Positions 38,206-48,803 of a stretch of 64,000 nt of DNA are shown piece after piece; position 1 is the stretch's first letter, and each line of letters opens with the position of its first letter. The stretch lies in the NCBI GenBank assembly GCA_017983635.1, contig JAGOBA010000018.1:19529-83528 (forward strand). The letters run 5' to 3'. A program made the position numbers and the translations under genes. This stretch comes from Alphaproteobacteria bacterium. Lineage in GTDB: Bacteria > Pseudomonadota > Alphaproteobacteria > Micropepsales > Micropepsaceae. The notes beneath the pieces were generated by a model. That model was not told where the DNA came from and searched no databases. It was given only the letters and a program-made list of their open reading frames with translations.

Positions 38206-38514
38206 CTACGTCCCCGCTTCGCCGAATTCGTCGCGTTCGCGGAAGAGGACAGCGAGGATGACGCCGGTGACGCCGAAGACGGCGAAGGCGGGGAAGCTCA
38301 AGATGCTGGCGAAGCCGTCCGGCAATGGCGCCGGCAAGGTCGTGGCGATCCAGGCTTGGAAGCTCGCCACCCCCGTTGCCGTGAACAGTGACCAGACATC
38401 GCCCAGCGAGCGCATGTGCGGCTCGGTCCCGCGCTCAAGCAGGGTCACGACATCGGCGCCCAAAAGCATGAGCCCGAGCACGATAAAAATCAGCGCAACA
38501 AAGCGGAAGATCAT
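38206..38514 (-). CDS. Small three-helix membrane protein
   Basis: A 102-residue protein starting MIFRFVALIFIVLGLMLLGADVV. It has an N-terminal membrane helix, a second hydrophobic patch (LFTATGVASFQAWIATTL) and a third (SFPAFAVFGVTGVILAVLF) before a charged tail. The frame to 38577 is not needed. It is convergent with the GH19 gene, 61 bases apart. No family recognised. Confidence 0.6.
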   Translation of the reverse strand: MIFRFVALIFIVLGLMLLGADVVTLLERGTEPHMRSLGDVWSLFTATGVASFQAWIATTLPAPLPDGFASILSFPAFAVFGVTGVILAVLFRERDEFGEAGT

Positions 38515-38708
38515 GGGCCCCAACAACTCCCCAACGCGTTCCCCGGGCCATCGTAGCCGAGGGCCATGCCCGGCCACAAGGTTTACGGGCGGGGTCGTGG
38601 GCTCACGGGCAGCAGAAGCCCGCGATTTTGCCTCAAGGGACGGCGGGATTTCGCCTTGCAGCGGAACAACTTGCCACTATAGTCCCGCGCCTTGGCACGA
38701 GGCGCCAC

Positions 38709-38798
38709 GGACAGATGGCCGAGTGGTTTAAGGCGCACGCCTGGAACGCGTGTATACCTTCACGGGTATCGAGAGTTCGAATCTCTCTCTGTCCGCCA
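38709..38798 (+). tRNA. tRNA-Ser (anticodon GGA)
   Basis: Acceptor arms GGACAGA and TCTGTCC pair fully, followed by the discriminator G and encoded CCA. The D-loop holds the family signature GCCGAGTGGTTTAAGGC. The anticodon arm CACGC-CTGGAAC-GCGTG carries GGA. A long variable arm (TATACCTTCACGGGTATC) and a T-arm GAGAG-TTCGAAT-CTCTC complete a type II serine tRNA of 90 bases. Its 3' end marks where accessory DNA begins, a classic integration position. Confidence 0.96.
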
Positions 38799-39152
38799 GT
38801 CAAGCGCCGAATGGCGGGGATTTTGTGTAATTGTAGGCGGTGGCCCTAGTTTTGGTCCCAGTTTCAGATTGGGAGGTGCATTTCGCTGATAGCCCTCCCC
38901 GGAAGGGCAGTGATCTTTTGCCTTGTCAGGCGCAACGAACTTCGGCTGGCGGTCGAGCGCGATCAGTGTCGCTCCGCATCTCGCAAACGATGGGTCTCAT
39001 CTCGGCGGCACGACTCCTGCTTCGAATTTTTCGGGCGAGCCCGTTGCTCTGAACTTCGCGCAACCGATCAATCTTGTTGCGATCCTTGGCGTCGCCCGTA
39101 TGAGGAGCGGACCTGGTCAACGCTGGCCTCGCAATGAGCTGAATTTGAGGGG
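38799..39152. other. Gap between tRNA-Ser and the IS21 end
   Basis: About 354 bases. A small hairpin (CGCC GAAT GGCG) follows the tRNA at ~38805-38816, with a short T-rich stretch that could end its transcript. After that I find no convincing gene in either direction. Base composition is mixed. No integrase is visible, so the island's own integration enzyme is missing or outside the window. Confidence 0.5.
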
Positions 39153-39329
39153 TGTCAACGCGCACTCAAAACTAGGCCAAAGTTGAGCATCGAAGAATAG
39201 TCCGATGCGCAGTGGGGGGTATGCGTTTAGGGGGTGGACCAAATTTGGATGATCGTTTGTGCGCGCTCGGGAGGGCGCGCGAACGATCACGCAAAAATAG
39301 TCCGCTTGTGTGTGGGGTCTTGGGACGCG

Positions 39330-40636
<1,307 letters not shown>

Positions 40637-40944
40637 CGAATACCCACACGCCGCAGCGGACTAATTTAAATTGATCGCTGGTGGACCAATCTAAGATGAT
40701 TTTTGATACGGGGTCTGTCCGGCGGCCTCTGCGGCTCTGATAGCCGTTACTTCTGCGTGCCCCAACCCAGCGGCAGCCGTTTCGCCAGGCCCCAGGGCCG
40801 CACGCTGAGCGGGGGGTCAAGAGCTTCTCACTGGAGGCCACAAATCGTCCACCCTGCGCGGTCTGGACGACAGCTGTCGTCCGCATTTGCTGCGCGATGG
40901 GATTCAATACCTTCTGAACTTCATTGGCCCTGCTCGTAAGGTGG

Positions 40945-41010
40945 GAGCCGTGTGCAGGAAAGCTGCACGCACGGCTCTGTGCAGGGGGCGCGTAGCAATG
41001 CGCGTCCCTA
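40945..41010 (+). mobile_element. 3' end of a group II intron (domains V and VI)
   Basis: GAGCCGTGTGCAGGAAAGC (40945 on) and its pairing strand ending ACGGCTC (40977) form the catalytic domain V hairpin, with the conserved AGC-type base and GAAA loop. It is followed by GGGGGCGCGTAGCAATGCGCG to 41010, a hairpin matching domain VI. The intron body and any reverse transcriptase upstream are absent (40700-40944 shows no such reading frame), so this is a truncated remnant. The 3' splice position is near 41010-41011. Recognition is from the highly conserved domain V shape. Confidence 0.75.
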
Positions 41011-41052
41011 CTGCAATCCGGAATTCCCCGCTGGGAATGTCCCTATCTATGA

Positions 41053-41382
41053 TCAATCGATGTTGACGCTGAATCGTCGGACAAGATTCTCACAGTGCTT
41101 AACGGTGACGCCCTGAGCCCACGCCTCTGCGCGCGAGATCTCAGCGCGGAGTGCGTCGAGCGCCTGTGGTTGCCAGAGATTCTGGGCACTTCCTAGTGGC
41201 AATGAGTCGGTTTCGGAGTCAACGGCGACCAGAGGCACTATGTCCTCATCATCTTGAAGGTCCGCTGCGAACCTTAGTGCACAAATCCGTCGACTGCCCA
41301 GAATGAACGTTTCATCTCCATCAAGCATCAAGCGTGCGATAGACGCAATTTCCATACGTTTCTTGTGCTTCTCGTCACTCAT
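41053..41382 (-). CDS. Probable immunity protein for RHS module A (DUF2489-like)
   Basis: A 109-residue, cytosolic-looking protein, acidic and mostly helical: RMEIASIARLMLDGDETFI and ICALRFAADLQDD, then AVDSETDSLPLG and ISRAEAWAQGVTVKHCENLV. This pattern resembles small proteins called DUF2489 in bacteria, which I recall only loosely. It lies 20 bases downstream of the RHS gene on the same strand, exactly where the immunity gene of a toxin tip belongs. Function as an antitoxin is inference from position and size. Confidence 0.55.
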   Translation of the reverse strand: MSDEKHKKRMEIASIARLMLDGDETFILGSRRICALRFAADLQDDEDIVPLVAVDSETDSLPLGSAQNLWQPQALDALRAEISRAEAWAQGVTVKHCENLVRRFSVNID

Positions 41383-41402
41383 GTTGTCACGCTAACGCCT
41401 CG

Positions 41403-44400
41403 TCACGGCCTGTCGATTGTTGTTTTTGGCTCTACAGTTTCGCCAGTTTCTGTATTTCGATAGGCGTGTGTTTCAATTTTTGTTCCGTCCCGCGCAGTAT
41501 AGTTGGAACTTCTGATTTTTTGCCAGCTACCCGGGCTGCCACCATATTGACCAATAAGTCGCGGCTCGTCGCGAAGTGGCACCTTCGTCCCGGCCCCTGC
41601 TATGGGCTCACCGCCCCCTGACATAAGATCGTCAACCTGCTGCTGGCTCGCATAGTTCTTTTCTTGCTTCAAACGCTCGCCAACATCGGATCGGCCAGGA
41701 ACTAGCGGCGGCAGCACTGGCGTTGGTGGTGGATCAGGATCAAGCCTTTGGTCAGGCCGATCCTGACTGTTCCGCCTGTCAGCCGGAGGTGGCGGGCTTC
41801 CGGGTCCAGAGACCGCGTTCCAGATGTCACCGCACCAATAGTAGCAAGCAACAGCAACCACCACCACAACGGTTCCGCCGACGACGACCGCCACACAGAC
41901 GCCCGATGCCACACATAGTGCTGCCGCGCCTTCACCAGCCGGTACTAGCGGCAAAGCTGCGGCGACTTGCCCTGTTGGGTCATTTGCGTTCAGGGGATCA
42001 TTGCCGACGTAGGTGTAGAGATTAGTCGACTGCTGATACCCCACCGGATCTGTCTGCAAGAACCGTCCGAGCGCAGGTGCGTAGTACCGCGCGCGGTAGT
42101 AGTAGAGCCCGGTCTCCGCATCGAGTCTGCGGCCCGTGTATCTGAATGGCACGCCCGCCGTGCTGCTCGCTGAGTTGCCGTAGGGGTCGTACGTGTACGG
42201 ACCTTCGGTGAGGGCGCCGGTGGAATCCGCCATGGCGATGACGGAGCCTTGGCGGTCGGCGTGGAAGAATTTGAGCGTGTTCGTGATGCCCGCGACCGTG
42301 ACCATGGCGATGGGTTGGTCGGTGCCGGGGCCGGGGATGTAGCGGCGGAGGATGTTGCCGTTGGTGTCGTATTCGCCGATTTCTTCGTCGCCGGCGCTCA
42401 AGTAGTTCGTCAGAGTGCCGTTGACGGTTTTGGTCTGGCGGCGGCCGAGCGCGTCGTAGGTGTAGCTTACTGTGGCCCCAGATTTGGTTGCCGAGGTGAG
42501 GTGGTTCTCCGCGTCGTAACTGAATGTCCAGGTGCCGTCGGACGTGAGGTTTCCGTTCAGGTCGTAGGTCAGATTTGCGGCGGCTTGGCCGCTCACCGTC
42601 AGGCTCGTGTACTGATCGAGCACGTTGGCGGCGTAGGTTCGCGTGTCCGGGGTGGCGACGGGTGGGAGCGGGGCCCAGGCGCTGTCGTTGGTGGCGGAGG
42701 ATTTCAGCTTGCCGGATTTGTCGTAGGCGTGGCGGAAGACTTTGACCACTGACCCCGAGCTGAATCTGTGTTCCAGGCGCACGAGGTCGTTGTCGTCTTC
42801 GTAGGCGTAGGTGATCGACGACACCGGCGCGCCGGCGGTGGGGCCGAAGGCGAGTTGGGTGCGGCGGCCGAGTTGATCGTAACTGTAGCGCGCGATGGTG
42901 GCGACGGAACCGGCGAGGCCGGCCTTCACCTCGATCACCCGGTTCAGGCCGTCGTAGATGTACTCGGCGCGGTAGGTGTCCAGCCAGACGATGGCCGTGC
43001 GGTTTCCGGCGGTGTCGTATTCGTAGAGGATGTTCTTACTGTCGTGGCGGCCCTCGGTGATCACCCGGCCGTAGTTGTCGTAGACGTAGCTCGTGCTGCG
43101 CGCCGTGCCGCCGCTTGGCGTGAACGCGGCGCTCGTGCGTTTGCCCTCGCGGTCGTAGGCGAAGGCGTAGGCGCCGGAGGGCGTCGTGCGGGTGAGCTCG
43201 CGCGAGGAGGCGTCGTAGCTGAAGCCCAGCGTTTGGTTCGCCCGCGTCTTCAGCGAGGCGACTTCGCTGGCCACGTTGAGCGTCGCGACCGTCGTGGTGC
43301 CATCGGCGAAGGTCGCCGTCTTGTCGCGCGCGTATTCGTCGAACGCGTAGGTCGTGTCGTAGGCGGTCGTGGCCTGCGCGCAGGCGGCATCCGAGCCCTT
43401 GGCGGGGCGCAGCCGCACGGGCTTGTCGAAGATCGCATAGCCGATGGAGCGATACGCCTGCGCGAGCGGCGTGCCCACGCCGCGCTGCTCGCAGGTGAGC
43501 CGGCCGCCGGCGTCATAAGCATAGGCCGTGATCCGCCCCTCGCCGTCGGTGGCGCTGGTCAGCCAATCGCGGCTGTCATAGGCGAAGTTGTCTTCGTCGA
43601 GATCGGGATCGGTGATTTTCGCGATGCGGCCGGAGGCGGTGTAGGTCGCGCTGCTCGTGACCCACACTGTCCCCGCCGCATCCTTCGCGCGTGCGACCTG
43701 CGTCAGCCGCCCGGAGGCGTCGTAGGCGAAGGTCTGGCGCGATTTGAGCGTGCCGGTCGCGGCACCCTCGTACTCGCGGATGTCCACCATCCGCCGCGCC
43801 GCATCGTAGGACGCGGTCTTCGTGTTGCCGCGCGGATCGGCGGCCGACGTCAGGTTGCCCAGCGCATCCCAGGCAAACGTCGAGGTCAGCTTCACCGACG
43901 GCGCGGCCGAGGCATAAACGCTGGCCGCGCGGATGAGGCCGCGATGCGGCTGGGCGCCGGCCGTGTAGTCGAAGTCGAGCGCGCGATAGCCGGAGGCCGA
44001 GGTGTAGGTCTGCACAGAGGCCACAAACCCCTTGGCGTCATAGCTGGTATCGACCCGTTCGCCCTGCGCCCCGTCGACCCGCGTGAGCCGGCCGTAAGCG
44101 TCGTAGCCGCTCACCGCCGCCCGGTTCAGCGCGTCGAGGGATTTCGTCTGCGCGAGCGGCCAAGCCGCATTCGCGAACTCCGCCTTGGTGACGATGTTCG
44201 TGGAGCCCAGCGGCGTGCCGCCCAGATCGGTGCGCGGGTAGACGGTCGTTTCGGTGACGTTGTCGTAGAGGTCGTTCTTGAACGACGCGCGCTCCGAGTA
44301 GACGTTCGCGGGCTCGGCGCGCAGCCGCACCCGCTTCTCAATCACCCGCCCCGCGCCGTCGTTCGTGAACTCCGAGAGCCGGTTCAGCCGGTCGACAGTG

Positions 44401-44702
44401 TGGAAGAGGCGGCCGTTGGCGGGGTAAATGAGACACTTGAGACAGTGAGACACTGTCTCACTTCGCTTGTGCCGCCAGGATTTCCGCCAGTATCGCGAGC
44501 CGGTCAGTCTTCGGCGTGCGTTCGCCATCGTGCGGCTTGCGCGCGGAAGGGTAGGCGGCAGCGTGCGGGTTAGAGTCGAACGCATCCGGCATCCTCGCCG
44601 ACATGCTCTCAGGCAGCTAGAGGCGTTGGGTGATTTCGCTGCGGAGAAAGCTCGGCGCGTTCCGCGCGAAGCCTGAAGCGTCCGCTCGGTTTGCGAGGTC
44701 AA
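41403..44702 (-). CDS. YD-repeat/RHS protein, module A, with membrane-spanning tip
   Basis: Open for 1099 codons; about 970 of them are RHS repeats, starting near 44430 (RLFHTVDRLNRLSEF). The upstream part looks unrelated and lies in a dispersed repeat, so the 5' end is probably broken. YD motifs repeat (YDAYGRLTRVDG; YTYDALGRRQTK). The RHS core ends [20 protein letters not shown]...YVGNDPLNANDPTG near residue 890. The tip has a hydrophobic hairpin (CVAVVVGGTVVVVVAVACYYW), a Pro-rich spacer and an unknown ending with SWQKIRSSNYTARDGTKIE followed by THAYRN. RHS cages carry such tips as toxins in type VI or similar systems. Export route not visible here. Confidence 0.85.
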   Translation of the reverse strand: MTSQTERTLQASRGTRRAFSAAKSPNASSCLRACRRGCRMRSTLTRTLPPTLPRASRTMANARRRLTGSRYWRKSWRHKRSETVSHCLKCLIYPANGRLFHTVDRLNRLSEFTNDGAGRVIEKRVRLRAEPANVYSERASFKNDLYDNVTETTVYPRTDLGGTPLGSTNIVTKAEFANAAWPLAQTKSLDALNRAAVSGYDAYGRLTRVDGAQGERVDTSYDAKGFVASVQTYTSASGYRALDFDYTAGAQPHRGLIRAASVYASAAPSVKLTSTFAWDALGNLTSAADPRGNTKTASYDAARRMVDIREYEGAATGTLKSRQTFAYDASGRLTQVARAKDAAGTVWVTSSATYTASGRIAKITDPDLDEDNFAYDSRDWLTSATDGEGRITAYAYDAGGRLTCEQRGVGTPLAQAYRSIGYAIFDKPVRLRPAKGSDAACAQATTAYDTTYAFDEYARDKTATFADGTTTVATLNVASEVASLKTRANQTLGFSYDASSRELTRTTPSGAYAFAYDREGKRTSAAFTPSGGTARSTSYVYDNYGRVITEGRHDSKNILYEYDTAGNRTAIVWLDTYRAEYIYDGLNRVIEVKAGLAGSVATIARYSYDQLGRRTQLAFGPTAGAPVSSITYAYEDDNDLVRLEHRFSSGSVVKVFRHAYDKSGKLKSSATNDSAWAPLPPVATPDTRTYAANVLDQYTSLTVSGQAAANLTYDLNGNLTSDGTWTFSYDAENHLTSATKSGATVSYTYDALGRRQTKTVNGTLTNYLSAGDEEIGEYDTNGNILRRYIPGPGTDQPIAMVTVAGITNTLKFFHADRQGSVIAMADSTGALTEGPYTYDPYGNSASSTAGVPFRYTGRRLDAETGLYYYRARYYAPALGRFLQTDPVGYQQSTNLYTYVGNDPLNANDPTGQVAAALPLVPAGEGAAALCVASGVCVAVVVGGTVVVVVAVACYYWCGDIWNAVSGPGSPPPPADRRNSQDRPDQRLDPDPPPTPVLPPLVPGRSDVGERLKQEKNYASQQQVDDLMSGGGEPIAGAGTKVPLRDEPRLIGQYGGSPGSWQKIRSSNYTARDGTKIETHAYRNTETGETVEPKTTIDRP
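44444..44462. repeat. Perfect 9-bp palindrome at an RHS module edge
   Basis: AGTGAGACA, one base, then TGTCTCACT (44444-44462) is a perfect inverted repeat preceded by direct GAGACA units. It stands within a few bases of the point where recognisable RHS sequence of module A begins. It could be a recombination or insertion scar. Confidence 0.6.
44572..44700. repeat. Dispersed repeat, copy 1
   Basis: Starting at AGAGTCGAACGCATCCGGC, about 130 bases match 63609-63735 with scattered differences and the same order (TTTCGCTGCGGAGAAAGCTC in both). Copy 1 is beside RHS module A and copy 2 beside the right IS21 end. It may be the tail of an older mobile element or gene fragment. No reading frame is convincing. 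Confidence 0.7.
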
Positions 44703-45181
44703 AGAAATCCGAGCACGGAGTCGGTTGCAGTGTTACGCCCGTCAGACCGTGTAATCCGCGGCCGCAATCGAATGAGACGCAAATATCCGTTTGATCCGTT
44801 TATTTGGCTGATTTGCGCCATTTTATCCGTTTGATATCCGTTTGAAATGCGTTTGGTGTCCGTTTGCTGAGGGCTTTGGCCGTTCAGCGAGGGACACGAT
44901 CAGCACTCGACAACGATCGTCGAGGCGTAACCGACTACGCCGCTCGCGATATCGCCGCGAGGCGTTGGTGGTGGTTCATCGACAGTTTCAAGTTGCAGCC
45001 GAGCCCCGGTGAAACGGGGCTGGAAGTGCAAGAGAACTAAAATAGAACATCGGCAGCGAAAATCAAAGGCCGTTTTGTCGCACTCCGACCATCGCCAAAT
45101 CTGTGGCAAGCGGAAATCGAAGATCATCACGCATGTCCTCAGAACTCCTCGCGCGGATGCCGCCCCTCACCGAAAGAGTCT
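44703..45181. other. Non-coding spacer with short CCGTTTGA-type tandem repeats
   Basis: About 480 bases between RHS module A and the next immunity gene. From ~44787 to 44872, TATCCGTTTGAT-like units recur at least five times with spacing of roughly 10-25 bases, in an AT-richer stretch. The rest shows no gene. It may carry a promoter for module A or be a relic. No T-run terminator is obvious. Confidence 0.6.
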
Positions 45182-45976
45182 CTAGCCCCGGCACAGCAAC
45201 AGGCCTGCTTGGTCCAGAAATTCTCTCACTTCGAATACTCTGTCTTCTGTGACAATCCAGACGAAACAATCCTTCGATATCTCAACAACGTGACCAAACA
45301 CCTGCCCCTCGAAATCTATTCGTTCACCGAGCGACATGCCACGAACCATGTGAGCAAGATGGCTACCGCGTATGAAGTTGACTTCGTACAGATCTCGGAA
45401 ATAGCCGCTCAGGTGGGCCTTTTTACCTTGGGGTGTGACATAGATATCGGCCCATTTTGAACCGGGGTCTTCGCCGAGCAGTATTGCTTGAAGCTCCGCA
45501 TCTGTTGAATTCTCATTTGTCTCATTTGATCCCGTTACGATTGCGTAGGGATCTTCTCCACTCGCCAAATCCCTCGCGAACCCATACCCTTTGCAAACGG
45601 ACTTCCAAAGATGCGGCGCTTGACTAACTCTTAAAGAAACGTCTTTGCAGGTCACGTCACGCGCGACAGCGTATAGATAGTTCCAATAACTGTCTCGGGC
45701 AAACCCGACGTAGTTTTCAGCGCGCAACGTCCCCGCGCCGGGAACGACGCTGGCGAGTTCAAAGGCAGATAGCCCAAAGAACTTCTCGTTGTCACAGGCC
45801 AGCAACGTGGTGGCTCCGGCATAGCGAAGCTGGGGGCCTGGTCGGCCGCCATTGTAGGCGACTTCGATTGAATCCAATCTAAGGCCCAGGGCTGTGTTAA
45901 GGAATTCTATGAACTTTCCAACCTCGAACAAGTTCGACGCCTTAGGAAAGTCATATATGCAGAGGAGCATCGTCAT
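45182..45976 (-). CDS. Probable immunity protein for RHS module B
   Basis: A 264-residue soluble protein, divided into two halves. The C-terminal part (SGYFRDLYEVNFIRGSHLAH and CFVWIVTEDRVFEVREFL) lines up by eye with the 290-residue gene at 62247 ([20 protein letters not shown]), so the two are distant paralogues. It follows the RHS tip by three bases on the same strand. That position, the absence of a signal peptide and the related toxin ends of both modules support an immunity role. The family resembles Imm52-like proteins, but I am not certain. Confidence 0.65.
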   Translation of the reverse strand: MTMLLCIYDFPKASNLFEVGKFIEFLNTALGLRLDSIEVAYNGGRPGPQLRYAGATTLLACDNEKFFGLSAFELASVVPGAGTLRAENYVGFARDSYWNYLYAVARDVTCKDVSLRVSQAPHLWKSVCKGYGFARDLASGEDPYAIVTGSNETNENSTDAELQAILLGEDPGSKWADIYVTPQGKKAHLSGYFRDLYEVNFIRGSHLAHMVRGMSLGERIDFEGQVFGHVVEISKDCFVWIVTEDRVFEVREFLDQAGLLLCRG

Positions 45977-45979
45977 TAT

Positions 45980-48530
45980 TTAGTACACTTGTTCTCGCAT
46001 TCTCATGTAATATTGCATATCTGGATTTTGGCAGCTACCACCTGAGTTCTGGCATTCTAGGTATTGCTGTTGCGCTTTGTAATCCTCGTTTAGGTCGGCA
46101 TAGAATCCGACTAGCCCACTTATTGCACCAAGAATACCAAGCGCCTTTCCAGCCGCGCGACCGCCGCCACCGGCCTCAGTAAACGCACGCATGCTAGCAA
46201 AAAAGCCACCGTGAAACTCCGGCGCTTTGGCAATCGTAAATCTTCCAAACGAACGCCCGAGCAGGCCTTGATATTTTGCGGAAATGCTGCCTTTCGTCTG
46301 ACCGGGCGATGCGATTTCCCACGGAACAATTCGACCATTCTTCATCTCCACGGTCACGTCGGGTTTGATGCCGCTGGGAATTTCACCCTCCGTAATCACG
46401 CTCAATGACCTGTGTAGATGAACTGTTTTCACTCCCTTCAATTTGGATAGTCGCTTCGCTAGGTCTTCCGAAAGTTGTTGGTGCCTATCTCCGTGTGGGC
46501 CGCCTGGATTCTGAGCATTTCCTACGATTGGGGCGCCTTCCTTCCCGGTCGGGTCTATCGCGTTGAAGGGGCTGCCACCTACATAGGCATACAGATTCAT
46601 CTGATCCTTGTACCCGACCGGATCGGTCTGCAAGAACGCTCCGAGCGCTGACGCGTAGTACCGTGCGCGGTAGTAGTAGAGCCCGGTTTCCGCATCGAGC
46701 CTGCGTCCCGTGTATCTGAACGGCACGCCCGCCGTGCTGCTCGCTGAGTTGCCGTAGGGGTCGTACGTGTACGGACCTTCGGCGAGGGCGCCGGTGCTAT
46801 CGGCCATGGCGATGACGGAGCCTTGGCGGTCGGCGTGGAAGAATTTTAGCGTGTTGGTGTTGCCGGCGACGGTGACCATGGCGATGGGTTGATCGGTGCC
46901 TGGGCCGGGGATGTAGCGGCGGAGGATGTTGCCGTTGACGTCGTATTCGCCGATTTCTTCGTCGCCGGCGCTCAAGTAGTTCGTCAGAGTGCCGTTGACG
47001 GTTTTGGTCTGGCGGCGGCCGAGCGCGTCGTAGGTGTAGCTTACTGTGGCCCCAGATTTCGTGGCTGAGGTTAGGTGGTTCTCCGCGTCGTAACTGAATG
47101 TCCAGGTGCCGTCGCCGGTGAGGTTGCCGTTCAGGTCGTAGGTGATCGTCGACGCGGCTTGGCCGCTCACCGTCAGGCTCGTGTATTGGTCCAGGACGTT
47201 TGATGCGTAGGTTCGCGTGTCCGGGGTGGCGACGGGTGGGAGCGGGGCCCAGGTGCTGTCGTTGGTGGCGGAGGATTTGAGCTTGCCGGATTTGTCGTAG
47301 GCGTGGCGGAAGACTTTGACCACTGACCCCGAGCTGAATCTGTGTTCCAGGCGCACGAGGTCGTTGTCGTCTTCGTAGGCGTAGGTGATCGACGACACCG
47401 GCGCGCCGGCGGTGGGGCCGAAGGCGAGTTGGGTGCGGCGGCCGAGTTGATCGTAACTGTAGCGCGCGATGGTGGCGACGGAACCGGCGAGGCCGGCCTT
47501 CACCTCGATCACCCGGTTCAGGCCGTCGTAGATGTACTCGGCGCGGTAGGTGTCCGGCCAGACGATGGCCGTGCGGTTTCCGGCGGTGTCGTATTCGTAC
47601 TGAATGTCTTTGCCGTCGTGGCGCCGCTCCGCGGTGACGCGGCCGAAGCCGTCGAAGTCGTAGCTGGTGCTCAGCGCCGTGCCGCCGCTCGGCGTGAACG
47701 CGGCGCTCGTGCGTTTGCCCTCGCGGTCGTAGGCGAACGCATAAGCGCCGCTCGGCGTCGTGCGGGTGAGCTCGCGCGAGGAGGCGTCGTAGGAATAGCC
47801 CAGCGTCTGGTTCGCCCGCGTCTTCAGCGAGGCGACTTCGCTGGCGACGTTCAGCGTCGCGACCGTCGTCGTGCCGTCGGCGAAGGTCGCGGTCTTGTCG
47901 CGCGCGTATTCGTCGAAGGCGTAGGTCGTGTCGTAGGCGGTCGTGGCCTGCGCGCAGGCGGTATCCGACCCCTTGGCGGGGCGCAGCCGCACGGGCTTGT
48001 CGAAGATCGCATAGCCGATGGAGCGATACGCCTGCGCGAGCGGCGTGCCCACGCCGCGCTGCTCGCAGGTCAAGCGCCCGCCCGCGTCGTACGCATAGGC
48101 CGTGATCCGGCCCTCGCCGTCGGTGGCGCTGGTCAGCCAGTCGCGGCTGTCATAAGCGAAGTTGTCTTCGTCGAGATCGGGATCGACGATCTTGGCCACC
48201 CGGCCCGTGGCGGTGTAGGTGGCGCTGCTCGTGACCCACACTGTCCCCGCCGCATCCTTCGCGCGTGCGACCTGGGTCAGCCGCCCGGAGGCATCGTAGG
48301 CGAAGGTCTGGCGCGCTTTGAGCGTGGCCGTGGCGGCGCCTTCGTACTCGCGGATGTCCACCATCCGCCGCGCCGCATCGTAGGACGCGGTCTTCGTGTT
48401 GCCGCGCGGATCGCCGGCCGACGTCAGGTTACCCAGCGCATCCCAGGCAAACGTCGAGGTCAGCTTCACCGATGGCGCGGCCGACGCATAAACGCTGGCC
48501 GCGCGGATGCAGGTCACCGAGGCCGGCCGA
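45980..48530 (-). CDS. YD-repeat/RHS protein, module B, with REase-like tip
   Basis: RHS sequence is recognisable from about 48510 (IRAASVYASAAPSVKL) to the core end ([33 protein letters not shown], spanning ~46545-46640). The repeats are almost the same as module A. The tip (from ~46540 down to 45980) contains GIKPDVTVEMKNGRIVPWEI then SPGQT, a PD-x(n)-E-x-x-S-x-x-Q arrangement (46302-46375) that resembles PD-(D/E)xK restriction-like nuclease toxins, then a Gly-rich hydrophobic end. The frame is open upstream to 48961, but that part overlaps another gene and has no RHS homology, so the 5' end is disrupted. Confidence 0.82.
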
Positions 48531-48722
48531 TTACGCTCGATCTCGACGCAGCAGGCGGGCCTTGAGCTCGCGCGACGAGGCGTCGTAAGTGTAGCCCGTT
48601 GCAACCCCGCCGAAACACGACTGGAAAGTCGCCAGGAACACAAATAGAACGATTGACTTGACGGGCCAAGAAATTCTAGATGCGAGTTGCCAGATTTGTT
48701 GCTGCGCCCTGGGGCAACGCAA
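48531..48722 (-). pseudogene. Candidate 5' fragment of RHS module B in another frame
   Basis: In a different minus-strand frame, a TTG-started stretch carries a signal-peptide-like segment (WPVKSIVLFVFLATFQSC) followed by GYTYDASSRELKARL, a YD repeat unit. It stops at 48531, where the main module B frame takes over within a few bases. A frameshift or a recombination joint near 48530-48560 would explain this. If so, module B once had its own export signal. It may also be a chance alignment. Confidence 0.4.
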
Positions 48723-48803
48723 GTTCGGAAGGACACTTCCTTAGACTGACGTAGTGTCCATGCACGGCAAGAGATCCCGTCGCTGTCGGAGCGTCGAGTC
48801 GAG

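Noticed and set aside
42768..44573. A long plus-strand reading frame (about 600 codons) opposite RHS module A
   Set aside because: Composition is repetitive and Arg/Val/Gly rich, as expected from the reverse of GC-rich YD repeats; no domain or start site, and the same shadow occurs opposite module B (47342-48565).
44787..44872. Possible CRISPR array
   Set aside because: Repeat units are about 10-12 bases, irregularly spaced, without constant spacers and with no cas genes nearby.
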